A stretch of DNA of 64,000 bases from JAEMQF01 sp963775015 (lineage in GTDB: Bacteria; Pseudomonadota; Gammaproteobacteria; Burkholderiales; Burkholderiaceae_C), in the NCBI GenBank assembly GCA_963775015.1, contig CAVZHI010000015.1:124001-188000 (forward strand), in the 5' to 3' direction. Every line of letters begins with the position of its first letter. The stretch's first letter is position 1. The notes beneath the pieces are model-generated. The model was not told where the DNA came from. It saw nothing but the letters and a program-made list of their open reading frames with translations, and ran no database searches. This document shows positions 51,554 to 59,685 of the stretch, in pieces. Both the position numbers and the translations under genes were made by a program.

Positions 51554-52138
51554 TCAGATGTCGCGGTAGTTGTCAGGCTGGGTTGCGAGCGGCAAGCGCG
51601 CCGCCAGGGTACTGAGCAGGCGCAGCGGGTCGCTGCCGATGTCGAGCAACGCGTGCTGTTCGGGCGTGACAAAGCCATGCGCATGCGCGGCGCGCATCAT
51701 CAACTCGAATGCGTCGTAGTAGCCCTGCACGTTGAGCAATCCCAGCGGCTTGTCGTGATAACCGAGTTGGCGCCACGACCAGACTTCGAACAATTCCTCG
51801 AAGGTCCCGATGCCGCCGGGCAGGGCCAGGAACGCATCCGCGCGCTGCGCCATCATGAGCTTGCGTTCGTGCATCGTCTGCACGACGTGCAGCTCGGCGA
51901 GGCCCGTGTGCCCGAGCTCGCGCTGCATCAGGCTGTGCGGAATGACGCCGACGACGCTCGCGCCCGCGGCAAGCGCTGCGTCAGCGACGACGCCCATCAG
52001 GCCGGAGCGCCCACCGCCGTAAACCATGTTCCAGCCACGGCGCCCGATTTCGGTGCCGACGAGGCGCGCCGCCTGCGCGAATTCGGGCGAGCTGCCGAGG
52101 CGCGACCCGCAATAGACGCAGAGCGTGACGCCGGACAT
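51554..52138 (-). CDS. LOG-family cytokinin riboside 5'-monophosphate phosphoribohydrolase-like protein
   Basis: 194 residues. LOG/lysine-decarboxylase-like motif PGGIGTFEELFEVWSW near residue 112 with preceding MMAQRADAFLALPGG, and N-terminal VYCGSRLGSSPEF and VYGGGRSGLMG. Such proteins (TIGR00730) cleave nucleoside monophosphates to base and ribose 5-phosphate; older labels as lysine decarboxylase are wrong. Twelve bases downstream of dgkA on the same strand. Confidence 0.92.
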   Translation of the reverse strand: MSGVTLCVYCGSRLGSSPEFAQAARLVGTEIGRRGWNMVYGGGRSGLMGVVADAALAAGASVVGVIPHSLMQRELGHTGLAELHVVQTMHERKLMMAQRADAFLALPGGIGTFEELFEVWSWRQLGYHDKPLGLLNVQGYYDAFELMMRAAHAHGFVTPEQHALLDIGSDPLRLLSTLAARLPLATQPDNYRDI

Positions 52139-52149
52139 GACCGAACCTG

Positions 52150-52530
52150 TCAGAGGTGAAAACGCGACCAGAGGGCTGCGACCCAGACGCCGCCGCAGAG
52201 CAGAAGCGATAGCATGACTGCGGCACTGCCGAAGTCCTTCGCGAGCTTCGACATGTCGTGCAACTCGAACGAAATCCGGTCGACCGTTGCTTCGACGGCG
52301 GAGTTGAGAAGCTCGACGATCAAGACGAGCACGACCGAGCCCGTCAGGAGCGCCACTTCGACCCAACTGCGCCCGAGCCAGAACGCGCTGGGCAGCAGCA
52401 CGGCGGCCAACCAGAACTCCTGGCGGAACGCGCTCTCGCCGCGGTACGCGGCGTGCAGGCCATCGATGGAGTAACCCGCGGCGTGCACGACGCGTGAGAT
52501 GCCGGTTCGTCCCTTGTGCGGATTGTTCAT
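52150..52530 (-). CDS. dgkA: Diacylglycerol kinase
   Basis: 126 residues with three membrane helices (about residues 40-57, 60-80 and 103-122). The conserved DgkA core is GYSIDGLHAAYRGESAFRQE and VELLNSAVEATVDRISFELH plus DMSKLAKDFGSAAVM, including the catalytic Glu and Asn-Ser. Phosphorylates diacylglycerol released by periplasmic glucan or LPS modification. Linked to the LOG gene by 11 bases. Confidence 0.94.
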   Translation of the reverse strand: MNNPHKGRTGISRVVHAAGYSIDGLHAAYRGESAFRQEFWLAAVLLPSAFWLGRSWVEVALLTGSVVLVLIVELLNSAVEATVDRISFELHDMSKLAKDFGSAAVMLSLLLCGGVWVAALWSRFHL

Positions 52531-52567
52531 GGGCCCGGCATTGTGCCCGCGCCACGGCTCATGCGCG

Positions 52568-53092
52568 TCAAGCCCGGCTCGGGGCTGGTGGAACCGAGAC
52601 GAGGCGCGTGCCGCACCAGCTGTCGTGCAGGAATTGACGCTCGCCTTCGGCAAGCGACGCGCTGGCGTACACCAGCACGCCCGCCACGAGAATGAGGATC
52701 ACGACGCCGGGATGCTGGGTTCCGGACCCCCACGCGACCAGCAAGGCCGGCACGAACCAGAGCCACGAGAGGATGTAGCGCGCCAACGCGCGCGCCTGCG
52801 AAAGCGGCGCGCCGTCCTTCGTCACGAGCCTGATGCGCCAGGTCTTCATGGCCAGGGTCTGGCCGCCGTGGGTCCAGAACCAGACGAAGTAGACGCCAAG
52901 GATCAGAAAAACGTAGAGCTGAAGCAGCGATCGACCCGACAGCGCGTGGCGCTGCTGGGCCAGGCTCGAAAACAAGTAGGCGGCGACCATCAGCACGCCA
53001 AACAGCAGCACCCCTTCGTAGGTGAAACACGCCATGCGCCGCAACAGGCTCGGCGTGGACGCGAGTGTCGCGCCCGGCGCGGGGTCGGTCAC
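52568..53092 (-). CDS. RDD-family membrane protein
   Basis: 174 residues, three or four helices. The RDD family is recognised by RRMACFTYEGVLLFGVLMV (R and D positions of the family partly replaced by Tyr/Glu), then FWTHGGQTLAMKTWRIRLVT, the most conserved stretch. Function unknown, some members are Na+/H+ antiporters. Start overlaps the DUF3106 stop by 4 bases (ATGA), so it is in the sigma-factor operon. Confidence 0.85.
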   Translation of the reverse strand: MTDPAPGATLASTPSLLRRMACFTYEGVLLFGVLMVAAYLFSSLAQQRHALSGRSLLQLYVFLILGVYFVWFWTHGGQTLAMKTWRIRLVTKDGAPLSQARALARYILSWLWFVPALLVAWGSGTQHPGVVILILVAGVLVYASASLAEGERQFLHDSWCGTRLVSVPPAPSRA

Positions 53093-53880
53093 GGGTGGCG
53101 CGTCGGCTCGGAGGCAACGCTGGAGCGGACCGCTGCACCTTGCGGGCCGCGTTTGGGCAGCAGTGTCGCTTTGTCGACGAAGCCGGGGCTGGCGGCGATT
53201 TTCGGCAGGCCCGGCTGCTGGTGCGCGGGCGGCGCGGCGCGCTTGGCCATGCTGGTCGTCGTGGCGCCGGGTCGGGCCTGCACCGCGGCAGACTGAATCG
53301 GAGTCGGCTGAGCTGCCAACGCCGGGTTGGGGACGATGTTCGACTTGCCGCGCATCGGCGCGCGACTGCCGTCAGCGCGTGGCGATGAGGCGCTTGCCGC
53401 AGCCGGCCGCGCCGCCTGATCGGCGAGCCTGCGCTTCTGCTCGGGAGGCAAGGCCTGGTACGCCTCCCACTGTGCCGGACGGTCTTGAGGCGCGGCGCGC
53501 TTGGCGGTCTGGAATTGCTGGCGCGTCACGCCGCGTTGTTCCGGGCTCAGCTTGGCCCAGTCTGCCATGCGCTCCTGGACGCGCTCCTGCTCCTGAGGCA
53601 GCATCGACGGGTACTTGGCGGCGATGGCGAGCCACTTCTGCTTGCGTTCGGCGTCAATCGATTGCCACTGGCGCTCCAGTGGCTTGAGCACCTGGCGCTG
53701 CGCCGCGCTCAGGTCGGACCAGCGTGGTTTGGCTTCGCTGCCGGGCTTGGGTGTCGCCTGCGTCAGGGGGGCGGTTTGGCCGAGCGTTGGCGTCGCCGCG
53801 ATGAGCGTGCTGCCGGCGATGAGGGCGACCGCTATCCACGCCCACGGGCGTGTCTTGGGCCGAGCGCTGGATACTGACAT
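53089..53880 (-). CDS. DUF3106 periplasmic protein
   Basis: 263 residues from ATG 53880 (an ATG two codons upstream is equally possible). N-terminal membrane or signal segment WAWIAVALIAGSTLIAATPT, then repeated Trp-centred helical units (KPRWSDLSAAQRQVLKPLER, WQSIDAERKQKWLAIAAKYP, MADWAKLSPEQRGVTRQQFQ and AQWEAYQALPPEQKRRLAD), then a low-complexity Ala/Pro/Ser tail. DUF3106 is known from betaproteobacteria, function unknown; the repeats resemble short LTXXQ/Spy-like helices that could sense unfolded proteins. Stop overlaps RDD start. Confidence 0.85.
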   Translation of the reverse strand: MSVSSARPKTRPWAWIAVALIAGSTLIAATPTLGQTAPLTQATPKPGSEAKPRWSDLSAAQRQVLKPLERQWQSIDAERKQKWLAIAAKYPSMLPQEQERVQERMADWAKLSPEQRGVTRQQFQTAKRAAPQDRPAQWEAYQALPPEQKRRLADQAARPAAASASSPRADGSRAPMRGKSNIVPNPALAAQPTPIQSAAVQARPGATTTSMAKRAAPPAHQQPGLPKIAASPGFVDKATLLPKRGPQGAAVRSSVASEPTRHP

Positions 53881-53901
53881 TTGCAAGGCGACGCCGTCCT
53901 C

Positions 53902-54345
53902 TCAATCCCTCGGGGCCTTCAGAAACTCAACGAATCCGGGGTCACTGTAGGCGCCGGGCGGCAAGTCGTCCGCGAGCAGATCGGCGTCGATCTCGGCCGC
54001 GACCGAAATTTGCGACTCGGTCTGGGCACTCTGGATCAGCATCAGGCCAGCGACCAAGGCCACCAGCGGCAGCAATGAGGCCAGCTTCACGCCCCAGCCG
54101 CCCGCCCAGCCGCCCAGGATCAAGGTGCCGGAGTTCGTTGCCAGCAGCGCGGGAGCGGCGGCATGCGCGGCGCGCACGGCGCGCAACTGCTGCAAGGCGT
54201 TCTCGCGCGCAAAGCGCAGCCGTTCCGTGATTTCGGGGGCGAGGGACTCGGCGCTGTCGCTCAGTTGAGCGGTGATTCGCAGCGCGAACTGCGACTCGGC
54301 AGATGCCAGCGCCGAGAATCCTTCCGAGGAGTTCATGGTTTTCAC
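53902..54345 (-). CDS. DUF3619 membrane protein, possible anti-sigma partner
   Basis: 147 residues with no signal peptide and one central helix (VKLASLLPLVALVAGLMLIQ, about residues 85-105). The N-terminal 80 residues are cytoplasmic and helical (SQFALRITAQLSDSAESLAP, RLRFARENALQQLRAVRAAH); the C-terminal 40 are periplasmic and acidic. ATG overlaps the stop of the sigma-factor gene by 4 bases. The layout, a cytoplasmic domain, one helix and a periplasmic part encoded right after an ECF sigma factor, is that of a membrane anti-sigma factor; no known anti-sigma domain is evident, so the role is inferred. Confidence 0.85.
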   Translation of the reverse strand: MKTMNSSEGFSALASAESQFALRITAQLSDSAESLAPEITERLRFARENALQQLRAVRAAHAAAPALLATNSGTLILGGWAGGWGVKLASLLPLVALVAGLMLIQSAQTESQISVAAEIDADLLADDLPPGAYSDPGFVEFLKAPRD

Positions 54346-54917
54346 AGTCCGATTCCCTTTGCCTTGAGCGCTTTGGCCAATGCGTGCACTGCCCGTGAAC
54401 AGTGCGTTTTTACACTGCCCTGCGAGCAGCCCATCGCAAGAGCCGTTTCGGCAACGTCAAGTTCCTCCCAGTAACGCAGCAGGAAGGCCTCGCGTTGACG
54501 TTGCGGCAGTTCAGCGACTTCAGCGTCGATCGCCCGCAAGATTTGCGCCCGGGACAGCGACTCGGCGGCGCTTTCGGACTCCGCACGGCCGTCCAGGTCG
54601 AGCGCGTCGAGCGCCTCGAGGATGTCGAAATCTTCGCCGTCTTCGCCGGGTCCGGAGAATTCGGAGAAATTCTTGAAGACGGCATTGCGGACTTTTTGCC
54701 GCCGAAACCAGTCCATCGTCGCGTTCGACAGGATGCGCTGAAACAGCAGCGGCAGTTCAGCCGCGGGCCGATCGGCGTAGCTCTGCGAGAGGCGAATCAT
54801 CGCGTCTTGCACGATGTCGAGCGCGGCGTCATCGTCGCGAACGGCGTATGCCGCACGCTTGAAGGCGCGCTTTTCGACGCTTTTCAGGAAGTCGGAAAGT
54901 TCTTTGTCGGATGCCAA
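54342..54917 (-). CDS. ECF-like RNA polymerase sigma factor
   Basis: 191 residues from TTG 54917 (MASDKELSDFLKSVEKRAFK); an earlier in-frame ATG would add 52 residues without homology, and the TTG fits the family start. Sigma region 2 has FKRAAYAVRDDDAALDIVQD plus AMIRLSQSY, region 4 ELPQRQREAFLLRYWEELDV plus AETALAMGCSQGSVKTH. An acidic spacer (SGPGEDGEDFDILEALDALD) separates them. DUF3619, DUF3106 and RDD genes follow in overlap. Divergent from ilvB across 250 bases. Confidence 0.92.
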   Translation of the reverse strand: MASDKELSDFLKSVEKRAFKRAAYAVRDDDAALDIVQDAMIRLSQSYADRPAAELPLLFQRILSNATMDWFRRQKVRNAVFKNFSEFSGPGEDGEDFDILEALDALDLDGRAESESAAESLSRAQILRAIDAEVAELPQRQREAFLLRYWEELDVAETALAMGCSQGSVKTHCSRAVHALAKALKAKGIGL

Positions 54918-54957
54918 GGGCGACGCGCCTCGGGCCTCGGCCCGGAAATCGGGCGCG

Positions 54958-54966
54958 ATTATCTCA
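54958..54966 (-). promoter_or_regulatory. Extended -10 promoter element before the sigma-factor gene
   Basis: TGAGATAAT on the coding strand, an extended -10 (TGn then TATAAT-like GATAAT), 40 bases before the TTG start at 54917. No good -35 is seen, as is normal for extended -10 promoters. This would give a leader of about 33 bases. Confidence 0.35.
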
Positions 54967-55167
54967 CTCTGTTCCCGCGCCACGCGGCACGGCGCGACCG
55001 TCGCGCGGGCGATGCCATAATGCCGCTTCGCACAACACTGCGTTCGACGCTGCGCCCCCGAAACGGAGGCCATGACGGGTCGGGCGAGCAGGCATCACAC
55101 CCGCCTCAAGAGGGTTGGGAGAGATGCACCGATGGTTTTTCGTTAGAGAAAATCACAAAGGTTCGAG

Positions 55168-56940
55168 ATGGACATGTCTGCAGCAGAATTGCGCCGGGCC
55201 GCTCAGGCTCAGCCCAATCCCACGACCACGGATCCGAACGGCTCGGAAATTCTTGTCCGCTGCCTCCAGGCAGAAGGCGTCAAGTACCTCTGGGGCTACC
55301 CGGGTGGTGCCGTTCTCTACATTTACGACGCCTTGTACAAACAAGGCAGCATCGAACACGTTCTGGTGCGGCATGAGCAGGCGGCGGTGCACGCCGCCGA
55401 CGGCTACGCGCGCGCCACGGGCGAGGTGGGTGTGGCGCTCGTGACGTCGGGCCCTGGCGTGACGAATGCCGTGACCGGCATTGCCACCGCGTACATGGAC
55501 TCGATCCCGATGGTGATCATCACCGGGCAGGTGCCGACGCCGGCGATCGGCCTGGACGCGTTCCAGGAATGCGACACCGTCGGCATCACGCGACCGATCG
55601 TCAAGCACAACTTCCTCGTCAAGGACGTCCGCGACCTCGCGCTGACGATGAAAAAGGCGTTCCACATCGCGCGCAGCGGCAGGCCCGGGCCGGTTGTCGT
55701 CGACATCCCGAAAGACGTTTCGCTCAAGACGACGCCTTACCACTACCCGGCAGTTCTCGAAATGCGCTCCTACAACCCCGTGCGCAAGGGCCACGGGGGC
55801 CAGATTCGCAAAGCCGTGCAACTCCTGCTTGCCGCCAAGCGGCCTTACATCTACACCGGTGGCGGCGTGATTCTGGGCAACGCGTGCGCCGAGCTGCGCC
55901 AGCTCGTCGACGCCCTCGGCTACCCCTGCACGAACACCTTGATGGGGCTCGGCGCGTTCCCGGCGAGCGACCCCAAGTTCCTCGGCATGCTGGGCATGCA
56001 TGGCACGTACGAGGCCAACATGACGATGCAGAACTGCGACGTGCTGATCGCGATCGGCGCGCGCTTCGACGACCGTGTCATCGGGAACCCGAAGCACTTC
56101 GCGAGCGTCGAGCGCAAGATCATCCACATCGACATCGACCCGTCGTCGATATCGAAGCGCGTCAAGGTCGACATTCCGATCGTCGGCGACGTGAAGGACG
56201 TGCTGCAGGATCTGGTGGCGCAGATCAAGGACCACGCGGCCAAACCGGACGCCGCCGCTCTCGCGAACTGGTGGGGCCAGATCAACCAGTGGCGCAAGCA
56301 GGACTGCCTGGCCTACAAGAACAGCCCGGACGTCATCAAACCCCAGTTCGTCGTCGAGAAGCTCTGGGAGCTGACGAAGGGAAGCGACGCCTACATCACG
56401 TCCGACGTCGGCCAGCACCAGATGTGGGCGGCGCAGTACTACCGCTTTGAAGAGCCGCGGCGCTGGATCAACTCCGGCGGCCTGGGAACGATGGGCGTGG
56501 GCTTGCCCTATGCGATGGGCATCAAGCTCGCCAAACCGCAGGCGGACGTGTTCTGCGTCACCGGCGAAGGCTCGATCCAGATGTGCATCCAGGAACTCTC
56601 GACCTGCCTGCAGTACAAGACGCCGGTGAAGATCGTCTCGCTGAACAACCGCTACCTCGGCATGGTGCGCCAGTGGCAGCAGATCGACTACGGCGGGCGC
56701 TATTCGCACAGCTACATGGACGCGCTGCCGGATTTTGTGAAACTCGCCGAAGCTTACGGCCATGTCGGGATCCTCGTTGAGCGGCCGCAAGACGTCGAGC
56801 CGGCGCTGCGCGAGGCGATCCGGCTCAAGGACCGAACCGTGTTCCTCGACATCCGCACCGACCCGACGGAAAACGTCTGGCCGATGGTCAAGGCCGGCCA
56901 GGGAATCACGGAAATGCTGCTGGGCTCCGAAGACCTGTAG
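55168..56940 (+). CDS. ilvB: Acetolactate synthase large subunit
   Basis: 590 residues from ATG 55168; an ATG two codons later is also possible. Thiamine-diphosphate enzyme: catalytic Glu in LVRHEQAAVHAADGYARATG, FAD region GARFDDRVIGNPKHF and TPP-Mg motif GEGSIQMCIQELSTC through SLNNRYLGMVRQW. Makes acetolactate or acetohydroxybutyrate, the first common step to valine, leucine and isoleucine. The regulatory subunit gene ilvH follows after 169 bases. The N-terminal extension of about 25 residues rich in Pro and Thr is typical for Burkholderiales. Confidence 0.95.
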   Translation: MDMSAAELRRAAQAQPNPTTTDPNGSEILVRCLQAEGVKYLWGYPGGAVLYIYDALYKQGSIEHVLVRHEQAAVHAADGYARATGEVGVALVTSGPGVTNAVTGIATAYMDSIPMVIITGQVPTPAIGLDAFQECDTVGITRPIVKHNFLVKDVRDLALTMKKAFHIARSGRPGPVVVDIPKDVSLKTTPYHYPAVLEMRSYNPVRKGHGGQIRKAVQLLLAAKRPYIYTGGGVILGNACAELRQLVDALGYPCTNTLMGLGAFPASDPKFLGMLGMHGTYEANMTMQNCDVLIAIGARFDDRVIGNPKHFASVERKIIHIDIDPSSISKRVKVDIPIVGDVKDVLQDLVAQIKDHAAKPDAAALANWWGQINQWRKQDCLAYKNSPDVIKPQFVVEKLWELTKGSDAYITSDVGQHQMWAAQYYRFEEPRRWINSGGLGTMGVGLPYAMGIKLAKPQADVFCVTGEGSIQMCIQELSTCLQYKTPVKIVSLNNRYLGMVRQWQQIDYGGRYSHSYMDALPDFVKLAEAYGHVGILVERPQDVEPALREAIRLKDRTVFLDIRTDPTENVWPMVKAGQGITEMLLGSEDL

Positions 56941-57109
56941 TTCGCGGCGCGAGAGGGTCGGTCATCCGGAGCTATCCGCACCGGAACGGCGGTCCTCTTC
57001 ACCTGTTCCACCGGTCCGGGCCAATCGTTCAACAATCTCTCAGCGACTCGGTGTCGCCAACGTTCGCGGGTTACCGCTTGCGCACGACAGGGCACACTGA
57101 ACCGAAACC

Positions 57110-57601
57110 ATGAAGCACATTATTGCCCTGCTGCTCGAAAACGAACCTGGAGCCTTGTCTCGCGTCGTCGGCCTGTTTTCGGCGCGCGGCTACAACATCG
57201 AGAGCCTGACCGTCGCGCCGACCGAAGACGCGTCCTTGTCGCGCATGACGATCGTCACCACCGGTTCGGACGAGGTCATCGAACAGATCACGAAGCACCT
57301 GAACCGGCTCATCGAAGTCATCAAGGTTGTCGACCTGACCGAAGGTTCGTTCACCGAGCGTGAGCTGATGCTGATCAAGGTGCGCGCGGTGGGCAAGGAG
57401 CGCGAGGAAATGAAGCGCATGGCCGACATCTTTCGCGGCCGCATCATCGACGTGACCGAGAAGAGCTACACGATCGAACTCACCGGCGATGCCGGCAAAC
57501 TCGACGCCTTTCTGGAGGCGATCGATCGAACTGCCATTTTGGAAACCGTGCGCACCGGCACCAGCGGGATCGGTCGCGGCGAGCGCATTCTGCGCGTGTA
57601 A
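57110..57601 (+). CDS. ilvH: Acetolactate synthase small (regulatory) subunit
   Basis: 163 residues, normal length. ACT domain at the N-terminus with IIALLLENEPGALSRVVGLF and SARGYNIESLTVAPTED, the valine-binding part, and the C-terminal domain GRIIDVTEKSYTIELTGDAG. Stimulates IlvB and confers valine feedback inhibition. ilvC starts 53 bases after its stop. Confidence 0.96.
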   Translation: MKHIIALLLENEPGALSRVVGLFSARGYNIESLTVAPTEDASLSRMTIVTTGSDEVIEQITKHLNRLIEVIKVVDLTEGSFTERELMLIKVRAVGKEREEMKRMADIFRGRIIDVTEKSYTIELTGDAGKLDAFLEAIDRTAILETVRTGTSGIGRGERILRV

Positions 57602-57654
57602 CGACCCCACCCGCTTGGTACAGTGATTCATCGAACAGTCTGAAGGAGCAAGTG

Positions 57655-58671
57655 ATGAAGGTTTATTACGACAAAGACGCCGATCTGAGTTTGGTCAAGG
57701 GCAAGAATGTGACGATCGTCGGCTACGGTTCGCAAGGCCACGCCCACGCGCAAAATCTGAACGACAGCGGCGTCAAGGTGACCGTCGGCCTGCGCCGCGG
57801 AGGTGCCTCGTGGAACAAGGCGGAAAAGGCCGGGCTGCGCGTCGCCGAAGTGGCCGAGGCCGTGAAGAAGGCCGACGTCGTGATGATGCTCTTGCCGGAC
57901 GAGCAGATTGCCGCGGTGTACAAGAACGATGTCGAGCCGAACATGAAGCAAGGTGCGTCCCTGGCCTTCGCGCATGGCTTCAATGTTCACTATGGGCAGG
58001 TCGTACCGCGCGACGACCTCGATGTCTGGATGGTCGCGCCCAAGGCTCCAGGCCACACCGTGCGCAACACCTACACCCAGGGCGGCGGCGTGCCGCACCT
58101 GGTGGCGGTGCACGCCGACAAGAGCGGCAAGGCGCGCGACCTGGCCTTGAGCTACGCCGCAGCCAACGGCGGCGGCCGGGCGGGCATCATCGAAACCAAT
58201 TTCCGCGAGGAGACCGAGACCGACCTGTTCGGCGAGCAAGCGGTGCTGTGCGGTGGCACGGTCGAGCTGATCAAGGCGGGTTTCGAGACCCTGGTAGAGG
58301 CCGGCTACGCGCCCGAGATGGCGTACTTCGAGTGCCTGCACGAGTTGAAGTTGATCGTCGACCTGATCTACGAAGGCGGCATCGCCAACATGAACTATTC
58401 GATCTCGAACAATGCCGAGTACGGCGAGTACGTGAGTGGCCCGAAGATCGTCAACGAACAGACCAAGGAGACGATGCGGCGCATGCTCAAGGACATTCAG
58501 ACGGGCGAGTACGCGAAGAGTTTCATCCTCGAAAACCGCGCCGGTGCACCGACGCTGTTGTCGCGCCGGCGACTGATGGGCGAGCACCAGATCGAGGTGG
58601 TGGGCGAGAAACTTCGCGCGATGATGCCTTGGATCAAGGCGAACAAGCTCGTCGACAAGAGCCGCAACTGA
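57655..58671 (+). CDS. ilvC: Ketol-acid reductoisomerase (class I)
   Basis: 338 residues from ATG 57655 with AAGGAGCA at 57642-57649; an adjacent GTG at 57652 is less likely. Rossmann VTIVGYGSQGHAHAQNLNDS, catalytic residues in DVWMVAPKAPGHTVRNTYTQ, AYFECLHELKLIVDLIYEGG and NMNYSISNNAEYG. Class I (short form), NADPH-type loop with LRRGGASW. Converts acetolactate to dihydroxyisovalerate. pssA follows after 18 bases. Confidence 0.97.
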   Translation: MKVYYDKDADLSLVKGKNVTIVGYGSQGHAHAQNLNDSGVKVTVGLRRGGASWNKAEKAGLRVAEVAEAVKKADVVMMLLPDEQIAAVYKNDVEPNMKQGASLAFAHGFNVHYGQVVPRDDLDVWMVAPKAPGHTVRNTYTQGGGVPHLVAVHADKSGKARDLALSYAAANGGGRAGIIETNFREETETDLFGEQAVLCGGTVELIKAGFETLVEAGYAPEMAYFECLHELKLIVDLIYEGGIANMNYSISNNAEYGEYVSGPKIVNEQTKETMRRMLKDIQTGEYAKSFILENRAGAPTLLSRRRLMGEHQIEVVGEKLRAMMPWIKANKLVDKSRN

Positions 58672-58689
58672 CGCTGTTCCTTCGCGACC

Positions 58690-59526
58690 ATGGTCGAAGA
58701 CTCGCGCCACATGGTTGACGACCCGGCTCAGCCGGGGAGCGGTCCCTCGCGGCCGAAACGCAAGGGCCTGTACATCCTGCCGAATGCGATTTCGTTGGCG
58801 GCTTTGTTCGCCAGCTTCTACGCGATCGTGATGGCGATGAATGGCCGCTTCGAGCTGTCGGCCTATGGCATCTTCAGTGCCGCGGTCCTCGACAGCCTGG
58901 ACGGCCGCGTCGCGCGCATGACCAATTCGCAAAGCGCGTTCGGCGAGCAGATGGACAGCCTGTGCGACATGGTGAGTTTCGGCGCCGCTCCGGCGCTCAT
59001 CGTCTACGAATGGGCGCTGCGCGACCTCGGCAAGTGGGGCTGGTTCCCGGCCTTTGTCTACATCGCCGGCGCCGCGCTGCGGCTGGCGCGCTTCAACACC
59101 AACATCGGCGTCGTCGACAGGCGCTACTTCCAGGGCTTGCCGAGCCCGGCGGCAGCGGCCTTGGTGATGGGTTTGATCTGGGTCATGGACGATGCCGGGC
59201 TGAGGAGCGTGAACAAGATCGACTGGCTGGCGTGGACGGCCTTTGCCGTCACGCTGTACGCCGGGCTGACGATGGTGACGAACGCGCCGTTCTACAGCTT
59301 CAAGGACGTGAGCTTCAAGCGCAGCGTGCCCTTCATCGTCATCGTGGCGATCGCGCTGGCCATCGCCGTGATCAACATCCACCCGCCGATCGTGCTGTTC
59401 GCGCTGTTCTGTCTGTACGGCGTGTCGGGCTACGGCGTGTATGCGTGGAAACGCATGAAGGGCCGGCCCGTGAGCGTGATCGCCACCTCGACCGACGAAC
59501 CCGATGAAGAGGGTTTGCATCGATGA
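58690..59526 (+). CDS. pssA: CDP-diacylglycerol-serine O-phosphatidyltransferase
   Basis: 278 residues, about seven helices. The CDP-alcohol motif DG-x2-AR-x8-G-x3-D-x3-D is complete as LDGRVARM, then FGEQMDSLCDMVSFG near residues 75-100. Starts MVEDSRHMVDDPAQPGSG; the next ATG (eighth codon) may be used. Makes phosphatidylserine for phosphatidylethanolamine. Its place inside the branched-chain cluster, between ilvC and leuA, is conserved in Burkholderiales. Followed by the leuA leader region. Confidence 0.93.
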   Translation: MVEDSRHMVDDPAQPGSGPSRPKRKGLYILPNAISLAALFASFYAIVMAMNGRFELSAYGIFSAAVLDSLDGRVARMTNSQSAFGEQMDSLCDMVSFGAAPALIVYEWALRDLGKWGWFPAFVYIAGAALRLARFNTNIGVVDRRYFQGLPSPAAAALVMGLIWVMDDAGLRSVNKIDWLAWTAFAVTLYAGLTMVTNAPFYSFKDVSFKRSVPFIVIVAIALAIAVINIHPPIVLFALFCLYGVSGYGVYAWKRMKGRPVSVIATSTDEPDEEGLHR

Positions 59527-59545
59527 ACCCCTCGTTTCGGCGTGC

Positions 59546-59551
59546 TATATT
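59546..59551 (+). promoter_or_regulatory. -10 element of the leuA leader promoter
   Basis: TATATT, 6 bases before the leader-peptide ATG at 59558. If used, transcription would start at or next to that ATG, making the leader peptide leaderless. No clear -35 was found (the nearest TTGCAT at 59515-59520 is too far, 25 bases). Confidence 0.5.
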
Positions 59552-59557
59552 GCGCCC

Positions 59558-59614
59558 ATGATTGACATGCGCCCGATCGACGTTCTGCTACTAGGAGTTC
59601 CCGGGGCTCGTTGA
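59558..59614 (+). CDS. leuL: leuA leader peptide (attenuator), 18 residues
   Basis: MIDMRPIDVLLLGVPGAR: ATG at 59558 and TGA at 59612-59614. Three consecutive Leu codons CTG CTA CTA lie at 59585-59593; CTA is a rare codon in this GC-rich genome. The 10-bp terminator follows 23 bases later and leuA starts at 59686. This is the arrangement of ribosome-mediated leucine attenuation: stalling at the Leu codons when leucyl-tRNA is low would favour an antiterminator. No Shine-Dalgarno sequence precedes the ATG; an internal ATG at 59567 is an alternative start. Confidence 0.75.
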   Translation: MIDMRPIDVLLLGVPGAR

Positions 59615-59637
59615 TCGACTGTTTTCATTCTGTCGCT

Positions 59638-59675
59638 ACGGCCCGTTCGCATACCGCAACGGGCCGTTTTCTTTT
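59638..59675 (+). terminator. leuA attenuator terminator
   Basis: ACGGCCCGTT (59638-59647) and AACGGGCCGT (59658-59667) form a perfect 10-bp stem with a 10-base loop, followed by TTTTCTTTT to 59675. An intrinsic terminator between the leader peptide and leuA, 10 bases before the leuA ATG with GGAG just after it. It cannot be the simple end of pssA because leuA would then lack space for its own promoter. Confidence 0.88.
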
Positions 59676-59685
59676 GGAGACTCAC

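Noticed and set aside
55022..55167. Leader peptide or attenuator before ilvB
   Set aside because: The frame starting ATGCCGCTTCGC is not rich in branched-chain codons and no terminator hairpin with T-run follows.
57628..59520. 630-residue reverse frame over ilvC and pssA
   Set aside because: Shadow of two certain genes, no recognisable domain.
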